DNA of 64,000 nt from Certhia americana (lineage: Eukaryota; Chordata; Aves; Passeriformes; Certhiidae), in assembly GCA_018697195.1 (NCBI GenBank), contig CM031864.1, positions 26,632,944 to 26,696,943 on the forward strand, given 5' to 3'. Shown here piece after piece: positions 50,563 through 60,440 of this stretch. The notes under the pieces were generated by a model that searched no databases, was not told the DNA's origin, and saw only the letters and a program-made list of their open reading frames with translations. Each line of letters opens with the position of its first letter. Position 1 is the stretch's first letter. Position numbers and translations under genes: made by a program.

Positions 50563-50682
50563 TTCATGGCTCTGAGATAAGCTGGAAGGGACCTTAAAGC
50601 CCATCCAGTGCCACCCCTGCCATGGTCCAGGACACCTTCCTCTAACCTAGCTCCTGCTTAGCAGAGGTTGAACTCTTCAAGA
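50563..50682 (-). mobile_element. CR1 LINE 3' end, truncated
   Basis: tcatggctctgagataagct, then ggaagggaccttaaagccca, tccagtgccacccctgccat and ggacaccttcctctaacc. Confidence 0.85.
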
Positions 50683-51606
50683 AGTGGATGCTCATATCTG
50701 GTTTAAAGGAACTCTTTAGTCCTGGCCACTTTGCAATGCCATTAGACCAAGCAGATCCCTTTTGCTGTGGGATGAAACCAACAGAGACTCAAACTCCACT
50801 TGAAAAGGCAGTAGCCTCATTATTTTTGCAGGGCCTGCCCTATAAGCTTATCTCTAATGTGAAAGCAGAGTGTGCTCTGCCTGAAGAAAAAAGAAAATCA
50901 TTATCGATTAATTATGTCAATTTTGCAGGAAATAAGCAATTAGAACTTGCACACAGGAATTAAAAAAAAAATCAATGGTGCCAGTCAACTTCCGCAACAA
51001 TGAGTGTTGGGAAGGCAGGAACAGGGACAAGGAGGAGAAACCTGGAGCTGCCAAACTTGCAACACTTCATGGAACAACGAGAGAAAGGGCTTCTGATTCT
51101 CACAGCCTATAAAAAACCACAGCTGGAAGACAAGGCAGCCAGTCAAGGTGAGCAAATAATTGAAAATCCATGGGAAACCAAGAGTGTAGGATTTTGTCAC
51201 AAGGAATTGGACACTCAGAAAAAATGTAACACTGTGGCCTGTACCAGGGGACAGGAAGAGAGAGAGAAGTCTTAAATGCTGAAATAACTACAATGGTCCT
51301 TGGTATTCTTTTTTCAACACCTTAATTATATTCAACATTCTTTAATTTGTGCTGAAATCTTCTCAAGCATATATTCCTAGCAATAGAAAAATGGCAAGTG
51401 TTGCTAGTTCTTTTTCTCGTAAATTGCTTGACTCTGTTATTTCCAGAATGCACTCTGTGGCAGCCATATTTTTTTTTTTTAATTTTCTTATCCCTGACTT
51501 TTCACTTTAGTGAAATAAGAATGAGGCGTGGAACTGCTCATCTGCATCAGCTTCTCCAAGGATGGTAAATGTTTAGTCCTTTATCTCTTTATAGCTGATG
51601 ATAAGC

Positions 51607-51664
<58 letters not shown>

Positions 51665-52294
51665 GTAATTGTGTAAAGATAATTAGACAGAAAAAATCTA
51701 GGAGTGCTCACTGGATCTAGGAAAGAATCTCACAGATGGACACAAAAAAGCGCTTCCATTTCACAAATCCTTGCCGTAAAAGCAGATATCCTCAGCCCTG
51801 TACCCCTAAAGTCCAGGTGTCTGCTCATGCTTTCCTAAATTGCTGAGAATGAGGAAACCTTTTGCCATAGGAGGTAGCTGAAACAGACAATACCTTTACA
51901 GCTATTGGGAATGATTTTGGTAGATAATATCAATAAGTTGGAAAATAATATTAAAAATTTGGTAGATAATATTAACAAAAAGAAAAACCATTTTAAGTTA
52001 TCCAGTTAACAGGTGCATAGTGGGTGTTGGGAGAAATAGCAGCACATGCACCTCCTTCTACCCCACTAAAATGTTTGTAATTGCTGGGAGTATGGAATTC
52101 ACACTCTGGAGGAGAATGTGCTCTGTCAATTGCACTCTGTCAAACTTTCTCTTTTTCCTAGGAATCTTTCCTTCTTGGACCCAACAGTGTTCCCTTCACT
52201 CACTGCTGCACATTAAGGAGTCCTGAAACTCTTAATTTAAAGAGACAGAGTAGTTTCATGAAGCTTTACAATTATGGAAAAGCCAGTGCATACA
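50683..52294. other. unique DNA, no gene seen
   Basis: Two 91-codon plus-strand frames (50688-50963, 51000-51275) show no recognisable family. It contains the (TA)n tract at 51610-51665. No exon is supported. Confidence 0.55.
51610..51665 (+). repeat. (TA)n microsatellite
   Basis: About 22 uninterrupted TA units, then two single-G interruptions near the end (atgtatatatatgta). Confidence 0.96.
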
Positions 52295-52391
52295 TCATGG
52301 AATCATCACAGAGTCCCATAACAGTTTGGGTTGGAAGGGTCTGTAAAGCTCATCATGATCCCATCCCCTGCAGGGACATCTTCTACTAGAC
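52295..52391 (-). mobile_element. CR1 LINE 3' end scrap
   Basis: tcatggaatcatcacagagt, then cagtttgggttggaagggtc, tgtaaagctcatcatgatcc and tgcagggacatcttctacta. Confidence 0.82.
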
Positions 52392-53190
52392 TATATAAAT
52401 ATTAGAGTTAGTTTCTACTAAAAGAATGGATTGTGTTACAGAAAGAAGAATAGTTCATATCTGTGTATATAAAGAATGACAAATCAAAAGTTCTCCCTTG
52501 CAGATTCCACTGCAAGAAAAATGATACCTGGAAGGTTGTGGTTTGTAATATCCATTATCATGAACTTTCTAAGGTATCCATTATGAAAAATAGGAAAGAA
52601 TGTCAGATTGGAACTAAATGGACAAGAACTATTTTCAACATCTCATGTAATTTGATTTATTTTTCTCTTTCAAGGGAAGTGACATCTCACACATTTTAAA
52701 AATTATTCTCAGAAGGTTGTGGACCATGCAACAGATGCCAGGTGCTGCTGAGAAAAATCTAAAGCTGCTTGCAATCAAGTCAGGAAAAGAAATTTTGCCT
52801 ATTTTTTTTTTCTCTTCCCCATCCCCACCACGACTCGTGTCTCACAGCTCAGCTGGCTTCTCAAAAGTCCACAACAAGAGATCATTCTGATGTGGGGGTT
52901 TCACAAATTCTTGTTCTTAGGAAACCAACCCTGAAGTGGTTTGCACTGACTTGGAATTAACTGCAAGGAGAAAGCTTCCAGATACACATTCAGAGCTGTG
53001 CCAATGGGACCTATTGGAGTTATCCCAAAACACACCTGCAGGAAAGGAAGTCATCCAGGCACATTCCATCAGGATCAGTGCCTGTAACAAACTCATTAAA
53101 GTCATTAAATCATCTTGAAATGAGAAAAAAAAATTATGACATCATAGATTACTATTATAACTCAGGGTTCTGGAAATGTTCCATTCACTG
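52392..53190. other. unique DNA, no gene seen
   Basis: No named feature. Short open frames only. Confidence 0.6.
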
Positions 53191-53600
53191 AATCATAGAA
53201 TCATGGATTCACTCAGGTTGGAAAAGCCCTCCAAGCCCAACGAGCCCAAGCCATGCCTGATCCTCACCTTGTCACCAGCCCAGAGCACTGAGTGCCACAT
53301 CCAGGCATTCCTTGGACACCTCCAGGGATGAGGACTCCAACACCTCCCTGGGAAGCCCCTTCCAAGGCCTGACCACCTTTTCCAGGAAGAAATTCCTCCT
53401 GGTGTCCAACCTGACCCTCTCCTGGCACAGCTTGAGGCCTTTTCCTCTCATCCTGTCTCTGTTCCCTGGGAGCAGAGCCTGACCTCCCTGGCTCTCTGCT
53501 CCTGTCAGGGAGTTGTGCAGAGCCAGCAGGTCCCCCCTGAGCCTCCTTTGCTCCAGGCTGAGCCCCTTTCCCAGCTCCCTCAGCCGTTCCTCATAGGATT
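53191..53600 (-). mobile_element. CR1 LINE 3' region, long copy
   Basis: Reversed CR1 over about 410 bp: aatcatagaatcatggattc, then ttggaaaagccctccaagcc, tggacacctccagggatgag, gaccaccttttccaggaaga, gtcagggagttgtgcagagc and ctccaggctgagcccctttc. The blocks and their order match the 8486-8936 copy closely. The 143-codon frame on the minus strand (53272-53703) lies inside this element and is not a host gene. Confidence 0.95.
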
Positions 53601-53776
53601 GACTCTCCAGAGTCCCATCACTGTTTAAAAATTTACAAGAAAAATTTATACAAATGTACAAATTCTTCTTTCCAATGTGTCTAAATTTATTACTTGATTT
53701 CATTTTCTATATAGAGAAGATTTCCAGTTTAATTCAGTACCAAAGTAATTTATAAGGGCACAGTTTTGTGCCATAA

Positions 53777-53793
53777 AAAAAAAAAAAAAAATT
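53777..53793 (+). repeat. poly(A) run, 17 A
   Basis: Homopolymer run of 17 A in unique sequence. Confidence 0.9.
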
Positions 53794-53945
53794 AAAACCA
53801 TCAGTGGAAATGCCATTTTAAGCCTAGGTTTTAATTTTTCATGCCTGGCATTTCTTGTGCAGCAGGAATGATATTTCTTGCAGCCAGAGGGGTTCTTTTT
53901 GAGCTCCAGATCTCTACTATGTTCATGCATATTCACACAATAATG

Positions 53946-53952
<7 letters not shown>

Positions 53953-53996
<44 letters not shown>

Positions 53997-54007
53997 ATAC
54001 ACACACC
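53953..54007 (+). repeat. (AC)n microsatellite
   Basis: About 19 AC units, then interrupted acat/acac units. The Cys-Val run in the opposite-strand frame is this repeat translated. Confidence 0.96.
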
Positions 54008-55047
54008 CCTGCTTACACGCATTCATATAGACATGCATATATCCACACACTATAAGAGAAAATTATTTCAACAGACAATACTTCATTTAAAAAAAAAAAA
54101 CATATATTTTTGTGTACTTTTTCTCTTTTTTTTCAAATCTTCATCAGTAATTTAATAGATGGGTGTATACACTGGCTTTATTATCTGGCTGAGGGGAAGG
54201 TGGAGGGAAAAACCTCAAAAGACATCTGGATTCAGTCTGTGTATTTTAGACTTATTGCAAGGTGAAGAAAAGGCTGAGGAGAGCAGCTGGCACACATCTA
54301 AAGACATTCATATTATTATATTATATTTTATTGTACTGATAAAGATACAAAAATTTGGTCTTTAAAACAATAGATTAATGGCCATGAAGACTGTGAGATA
54401 TTTTGATGAATCTCAGTTTCCAAAGTGACCCCATTAACAATCCCTACCCAGAAACTTTCAGTGGATATCGCATTTTCTTTTCACCTTGTGAAAAAGTGAT
54501 TTTATAAGACAGTGTCTCTAGGACAAAGTTTCTAAAATTAATTAAAGAGGCATAGATTTTAAAGGCAGTCAACTGTGCAAGGGTAAAGAACAAGGGGCAA
54601 GGCAGAAGGTGAAATGTATCATTCCAAGGAAAATTTCAGGGAGTCTTAGTTCATAAGAACAGTGAAAAAAAAATCTGTACCAAACTGAAATATGGCTTTG
54701 GATCTCATCCTGGACAAATGCCAGCAGTGAAGGAGACACTGACCTGAACTTAGGTTTATTTGTACAATAAATTTTCTTGCCGCTGTTCCCAACTGATTTT
54801 GTCAAAGAAGAAAGTGTTCAACTGAAAACAGGCTTCAAGCTCTGGGACAAGTCAAGAAATGGAAACACATACAGCTTATATTAACATAACCCTTCATTGA
54901 CTCAAGGAATTCTAATATACCATTTTTAATAAATTACTAGGCTGGAATAATACCAATAAACTTTAATGAAATAAATTCAAGGAGTCTTGCACTGGCTCAA
55001 TATTAACATCAACACTAGCTTGAGAAAGATTTCAAATTATTGAAGAG

Positions 55048-55106
55048 TATAAGAATTTTCCCTTTGTTATAAGAATTCCTATGGTTATAAGAATTTTCCC
55101 TTTTGT
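55048..55106 (+). repeat. about 20-bp imperfect triplication
   Basis: tataagaattttccctttgt, tataagaattcctatggt, tataagaattttcccttttg in direct succession. Confidence 0.85.
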
Positions 55107-56036
55107 ACTGATTAAGAGAAAATTTTGTAGATTTCTTGTCAGATGACAGAATATTTTAATGATCAATGTCACTGAAATCCATAAAAAATTATGCCAATTT
55201 TTTCACTGATGAAACAAAAACTGGAAAACTTGAAAAAGTTTGATATCTCTCAAAAGGAAGAAAATATTTTCTGTTAGAATAAGAAATATTTTTAAAGAGA
55301 AATGCAGCAGTTATTCTCTCTATATAATCTATGAATTATGTTAACACTCAAAATTGTACTTTTCTTCAAAATTAAAGTTGTTTTTCCTGTTAACCTGTCA
55401 TTTCTGCATATGTTGATATTTATACCCAATGCCAATGATATAGAACAGAATTGGGGTCACTCACTTCTCTGCTCTTTCTGAAGTCACCTCTTTTTTCCCC
55501 TGTGCAAAATTGGAAAGTCTGTAAGGATTTCATATGGAAAATTTCATTTTAATGATCTGAACTTCTTCATCTACCTGAAAGTCTATTATTCTTGCAGTTT
55601 TTAATGCTTTGGACACTTAAAGTCATTAATCTCACTGTTTTATGGCAGAAATAAAGGAGAAAAAATATGATCTTTTATGTTGCATAACTGTTATAGATTT
55701 TACAGAAGTTATTTCTCCATTTCTGACCTCTGTGGAGACAGAAAAAGTCATCTGATATCTGAGATTTGATTAAAAAAAATTAGGAAGAATTTGTATTTGG
55801 TACATATCTGAGAAGTTTGACAAAAAGTCCTTTGAAACATTTAGAATTAAAAATTCTTCTTTACATGGATATGTGTACACAAGGTCTGAAATAAAATGGC
55901 TTCAAGTTGCTCTAGGGGAGGTTTTAATTGTATATCATGGATAGCTTCTTCATGGAAATGGTTATAAAGCATTGGACCTGCTTCCTGCTTCCATTTATTC
56001 CATAAAATAAATAGTGAAACTCACCATTTGTCCTCT

Positions 56037-56038
<2 letters not shown>

Positions 56039-56069
<31 letters not shown>
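56039..56069 (+). repeat. poly(T) run, 31 T
   Basis: Uninterrupted run of 31 T in AT-rich sequence. Confidence 0.93.
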
Positions 56070-56610
56070 CTGCAATTAAAATGAGCATCTGTACTGGAGT
56101 TTTGTTGTGAGATATTGTTAATAAATATTTGTAAAACAGATTTTTTAGTGAGGTATACGTAAGATATTTATAAGCCATCCTGATTCAGCTGTGCAGTACA
56201 ATGTCCATTTTTCTCCCCAAGTTATATGAATACAGGCCATTAATGGGAATACTACTTCACGTTGAGTAGAAAAAAATAATTTTTACTTTCATTTATTCCA
56301 CAGAAGTGTTTTTCAACAAAGCAAAGCCAGTCAGCACTTCAAATCCTTAAGAGATATTTGCTCTTGAATCACTTCTCCTTGTCAAATCATTAGACTGAAA
56401 AACCCCACTCAAGAATGTGCCATGTCCTTGTCAAATGATGACACGAATTCCCAAACATGAGTTCCTAATTTCTCCTCAAAAAAAATCTAACATCTCGGGA
56501 TTTTCTTTTTCAAAGGTGCTGGCCATTCACAGAATGGTTTCCACTGCAGAACAGAGATGATAAACTAAGATTCACAGTTCCTTCCTTCCTTCAACATCCA
56601 TGTCTTGACT

Positions 56611-56758
56611 TTGTGGAGATTGGACTGGTGTGGTACAGGATGTGTTTCCGGAAGCAAAAGGACAATAAAACTCCAGACTCCCCATTACCTTTCTGCTACC
56701 CTACAGAGCTCCTGCAATAAACAGATTCACTAATAACCAAAAAAAAAAAAAAAAAAAA
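56611..56758 (+). mobile_element. A-tailed element, tandem copy 1
   Basis: Begins ttgtggagattggactggtg and contains aggacaataaaactccagac and agctcctgcaataaacagat. It ends taataacc followed by 20 A (56739-56758). AATAAA lies about 18 bases before the A run, as in a polyadenylated transcript. Copy 2 follows after only six bases. The origin is unknown: it could be a retrotransposed RNA or the R region of an LTR that has gained an A run. It has no coding potential of note. Confidence 0.8.
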
Positions 56759-56764
56759 GTCTGC

Positions 56765-56960
56765 TTGTGGAGATTTGGCGGTGTGTACAGGATGTGTTTC
56801 GGAAGCAAAAGACAATAAAACTCCAGACTCCCCATTACCTTCTGATACCCTACAGAGCTCCTGCAATAAACAGATGCACTAATAACCAAAAAAAAAAAAA
56901 AAAGGTTTCTGATTACTTTTCTGGTGGGAACAGTACCTTTTTTTGTTTTGCAAACAGCAC
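56765..56960 (+). mobile_element. A-tailed element, tandem copy 2 plus 3' extension
   Basis: From 56765 it repeats copy 1 closely (ttgtggagatttggcggtgt, acaataaaactccagactcc, cctgcaataaacagatgcac), with small indels, and ends in 16 A (56888-56903). Unlike copy 1 it continues as ggtttctgattacttttctg and gtgggaacagtaccttttttt. That extension reappears after an A run at 62037-62087. The A run is therefore internal to a larger repeat, not a simple transcript tail. Confidence 0.8.
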
Positions 56961-57086
56961 TGACAAGATTCCTTTCTTACAGTGTCAGCTTCACTGTGGT
57001 TTATGTGACAATGATTCCTGCTCTCTGTTATGCTGCAGATGTCAGACGGCTTTGCTTTATGACCAAATTAGCTTTGTATTTTATCC

Positions 57087-57355
57087 CATGGAGTCATGGT
57101 AGGTTGAAAAAGATCTTAAAGATCAAATCCAGCCTTTAATTGCCTGCTCACTAAACCTTATCATGAAGTGCCACATCTGCTTGTTTTTTTTGACACTTCC
57201 AGGGATGGGGACTCCACCACTGTTCTAGGGCCTGACCGAGCTTTAAGGGCTGATTTTTTTCTTAAAATCTAACCTGAACTCCTGCTGACACACCTTGGGG
57301 CTGTTTCCTCTGTTCCTATCTTAAGCTGTCTGGGAGAGGAGGCCAGGGAGTTTTA
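57087..57355 (-). mobile_element. CR1 LINE 3' region, old
   Basis: catggagtcatggtaggttg, then aaaaagatcttaaagatcaa, acacttccagggatggggac, aacctgaactcctgctgaca and cttggggctgtttcctctgt. Diverged but clear. It lies about 50 bp before the ERVL-like LTR. Confidence 0.82.
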
Positions 57356-57407
57356 CTCCCACATCACCATTTCCACTCTGTTTCTGAGTGATAGAGATAA
57401 CCTGGTG

Positions 57408-58042
57408 TGTTAGGGTGACTTTATGATGATTATTTCCCCAATCGTCTGTTCTGTTTATGCTGGATATGGAGTTTTGCACCTTTTAAGGCTGCAGAACTCC
57501 ATATCCGTTCTGAGAGCGAAGCGGGGAGAAAAGAAGCACGCAGGGTTTTTTTCAGAAACTGCACTCGCTCCCCTGCATCCTCTGATGGACTGTGTTGTCT
57601 GCAGCACAGACAGTGGGAGAGCTCTCCTTTGCTTTTTAGTATGTTTTTTTAATTAGCTGAGGCCACAAGTCTTTTTGGAACTGTTCTGTTGTTCGATCCG
57701 GGAACACCAGGACTATTTTCCAGGGGCCCTCCAAGCTGCACTGTGGCTGGGACACGGGGCCCACGTCCCAGAGAGATAAGAGGAAGCCCAGGACACATCC
57801 ACGAGAAGGACTCTGAACTACAAAAGGACTCTCTTTGAATCTGCCATCTCTTCAGAACAAGAGGCTCCATTGTTAAATATTATTAGTTTTTTTCATATTT
57901 GTGAGTACTTTGCTTGTTAAATGAACAAGTTTTTTCTACTTTTTTCGAGAAAGATACAGGTGAGGGGAGGGGCCGCTTGAAATTGCTTTCTAGAGGGACC
58001 CCATTTGGAGATTTCCTCCTAAATTTGTCCTAAACCAGGACA
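57408..58042 (+). mobile_element. ERVL-like 5' LTR, plus strand
   Basis: Starts TGTTAGGGTGACTTTATGAT and ends CCTAAACCAGGACA, TG...CA over about 635 bp. The sequence has the look of the LTR of class III (ERVL-type) endogenous retroviruses common in songbirds. That assignment rests on recognition by eye and on the gag-protease remnant that follows. It contains a near-perfect 45-base hairpin (57462-57506). Its 3' end lies inside a second, 9-bp-arm inverted repeat (58023-58045). A classical TATAAA or AATAAA is not evident; the ttttaagg in the hairpin loop is a possible TATA variant. No matching 3' LTR is present in the window. Confidence 0.72.
57462..57506 (+). repeat. 17-bp-arm hairpin in LTR
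   Basis: Left arm 57462-57478 (ggatatggagttttgca) pairs with right arm 57490-57506 (tgcagaactccatatcc). There is one mismatched position, which would be a G-U wobble in RNA. The 11-base loop contains ccttttaagg, which can close four further pairs. Confidence 0.93.
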
Positions 58043-58655
58043 AATACTTTTTGGAACCCAGCTCGAGAATGTGGAGAAACCCTATACTAATTGCATTTTG
58101 GTTGTACTTACTCTGTGTTGAGGTAAAGCAGTCACTAGTCATGCTGCTTGAATTCATAATGTCTCTCTGGGTGGAGGCTTTCATGTATCTAGGCTTTTCT
58201 GAGGTTTTAAAACTTTTCTGGTCCCTAGGCTTGTTTTCTTATCTGGAGGTAGCTCCAGTTTTGTCCCTAACATGTGGCTTTTACAGAAGAGGGGCACGAA
58301 TTTGGTTGCTATTCGAGTTGCTATTGTGCTGGGCATGGTGATAATGATATATAGGGAGTTTACAGAGGCACTGAGGTTTGTTCAAGATATGCGTATGGTT
58401 TACAGTTTCATTGTCCTGCATTCTAGTTCCAGTAGCGTGTTTTGGGGGTTTATTAGTAATTGCACCCTGTTTGCTTGGAGACAAGCAGGGGATAAGGCTT
58501 TTCAGCCTTTCCTTTCCTTCTTCTCCTTTGAATCTGTTACGTCACTTTTTGAGAATGTTCAGTTTCCCCTGAATGTTAAAGAGACTACTTTCCTGGTATT
58601 TCATCTGGTAAGCTTCCTCTATATGGTCTGCAGTGTGTCTTGAGTGAGGGCTGGT
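58043..58655 (+). other. ERVL-like leader with hydrophobic open frames
   Basis: Between the LTR and the gag remnant lie two overlapping plus-strand frames. One is 58051-58341 (96 codons), the other 58272-58643 (123 codons). Both are rich in Leu, Phe, Val and Trp, with several stretches that could span a membrane. The second frame stops 12 bases before the gag start and is in the same phase as it. I do not recognise either product. They may be degraded pieces of a once longer pre-gag reading frame, or stop-poor non-coding leader. A primer-binding site is not certain: the tggaacccagctcgagaa at 58052 is the only candidate, and it lies about 10 bases too far downstream. Confidence 0.5.
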
Positions 58656-60123
58656 ATGTCCAGAGGAGCTGATAAGACTCTTGTCCCAGGAGTGAATCCA
58701 GTCATGGAAAATCCTGAGTGATGTGGAAAATGGGAGAACATGGGCCAGACCTTGAAGGAATTCTCTGACCCTATAACCTGGAACTTTCCCCGTGAACAAA
58801 TTCAGAACCCAGATAAGGTGGGGAAATATTTGCAAGAGAACTGCAGTGAGCATTCTAAGGAGGAAAAGCTCATTGCAGTAAGCTGAGCCCTGGCATGTGC
58901 CTATCACACCCTGCTAAATACTATAAGGCAGCAGATAGAGGCAGGGGAGCAGGGAGATAAATCACAAGCAACCCCAATCACTCAGGCTGCAGCCAGCACC
59001 CCAATTACTCAAGTTGTAGCTAAACCAGACAGTGAGCCTAAGCCAGCAGCTAAGCCAGATAATGAGCCTAAACCACTAAACCAAAACCAATCTGCCAGCA
59101 GACAATGATGATCTGGGGGAAGGACCGTCACAGCCAGCTCCAGCAACTGACTCAAAATCAGAAGTTACTATTGAGTCCCTTTCCCTGAAGGACCTTTGTG
59201 GCCTAGGAAAGGATTGCACTCGATGACCTGATGAATCTATAATTAGTTGGTTAGTCTGTCTTTGGGACACTGGAGGTGAGGCTACAATCCTGGATGGCAC
59301 TGAAGCACGGCATTTGGGATCCCTGTCACATGATCCAGTTATCGACCAAGGAATGGTGAGGGAGGCTCACAATCTCTGGGCACAGATCTTGGGAAGTGTG
59401 GGACAAAGATACCTGTGAGCAGACAATCTCTATATGCAACAAACCCAGTGAAAGACCATAGAACAAGGGATTCAATGCTTGAGACAAATGGCGGTGGCAG
59501 AAATTGTCCTAACAACTAAGAATCCAGACTTGGTAGCATGTACATCTGTGATGTGGTGAAAACTTGTATGACTTGGGCCACAAGAATACGCTTCTGCTTT
59601 AACAATATTGAAGTGGTATGACAAGGAGGAGACTGTGCTTGATTTGGTGAAGAAATTCTGAGCATATGCAGATGATGTGCATGGTCCAACACATGCAAGA
59701 ATCCCAGCGGTGGAAACATGTCTGCAGAAAATAGAAGAATAAGATAGAGGAGAGTCACAAGAAACTCAGGAAGGACATTAAAGAGGACCTTCTACAAATC
59801 TCAGTAATACAGATCAGAGGTTCTGGTACCAAACACAGATGTCCCCTAGAGAGGGAGAGAGGTTACACCCCATGAGCTGAGCTGCAGTTCTTCCTGTGTG
59901 ACTGTGGGAAAAACATGAGGAGGTGAGAAGACCCACTGCTGCTCTGGCACACTGGGTGCGTGAATTGAAGGACAACAAGACTCAGAGAGGAAGGTCCACC
60001 AAAAAGGAAGCAGTTCCAGTAGCCTGTAGCCAAACTACCAGGTATGATGGTGATGACATGTCTAATCCCCTTGAAAGAACCTCTAACATGTACACCCAGG
60101 GGAAGAAGGATAACCATGCCTAG
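58656..60123 (+). pseudogene. gag remnant of ERVL-like provirus, multiply broken
   Basis: Starting from ATG 58656, conceptual translation gives a Gag-like protein. An N-terminal domain is followed by a Pro/Ala/Lys/Glu-rich linker (about 58970-59100), then a capsid-like region (about 59250-59740) and a basic C-terminal part (about 59920-60120). Stops interrupt it in the first phase at 58719, 58884 and 59106. A frameshift near 59100 moves the reading to the next phase, with further stops at 59224, 59416, 59449, 59557, 59569, 59659 and 59740. No intact Cys-His zinc knuckle is visible. The many lesions show long-term neutral decay. It cannot make Gag. The capsid assignment is inference from layout and sequence feel, not an alignment. 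Confidence 0.68.
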
Positions 60124-60440
60124 AGAAGCCCTGCCTCTATCCAGGTAGAGGCACGGGAAAATCATGTCTTTTGGACTGCATGGATTTGTTGGCCTCGTAC
60201 ATCAGAACCACAAAAATATGAAGCCTTGGTTGACACTGGTATGCAGTGCACACCATCCCATCGAGACATGTGGGGGCAGAACCTGTTTCTATTGCTGGTG
60301 TGACAGGGGTGTCACAGGATTTGACTTAGAGGGAAGTTGAGGTGAGCCTGACTGGAAATGAGTGGATGAAAAACACTATTGTGACTGGCCCAAAGGAATT
60401 AATCCCCTTTGCATTTACCTTTTTGTCTGGATATATTAGG
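60124..60440 (+). pseudogene. aspartic protease remnant of ERVL-like provirus
   Basis: The frame used by the second half of gag stays open after the stop at 60121 and reaches an Asp-Thr-Gly triplet at 60232-60240. It is preceded by hydrophobic residues (Ala-Leu-Val), the hallmark of a retroviral aspartic protease active site. A frameshift at about 60250 moves the reading to another phase, where protease-like sequence with one stop (in gatttgacttagagg) continues to about 60430. Recognisable retroviral sequence ends here. Reverse transcriptase, RNase H, integrase and the 3' LTR are all absent. Broken and non-functional. Confidence 0.65.

Larger units (their letters stand above)
54008..56610. 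other. AT-rich unique DNA, no gene seen
   Basis: No supported exon. It contains a three-copy repeat of about 20 bp at 55048-55106 (tataagaattttcccttt type) and a T31 run at 56039-56069. Confidence 0.6.

Noticed and set aside
53272..53703. 143-codon minus-strand frame
   Set aside because: Lies inside a CR1 3' region, which is non-coding in this part.
58052..58069. tggaacccagctcgagaa as a retroviral primer-binding site
   Set aside because: It lies about 10 bases past the presumed LTR end and does not clearly match the 3' end of a tRNA I can name.
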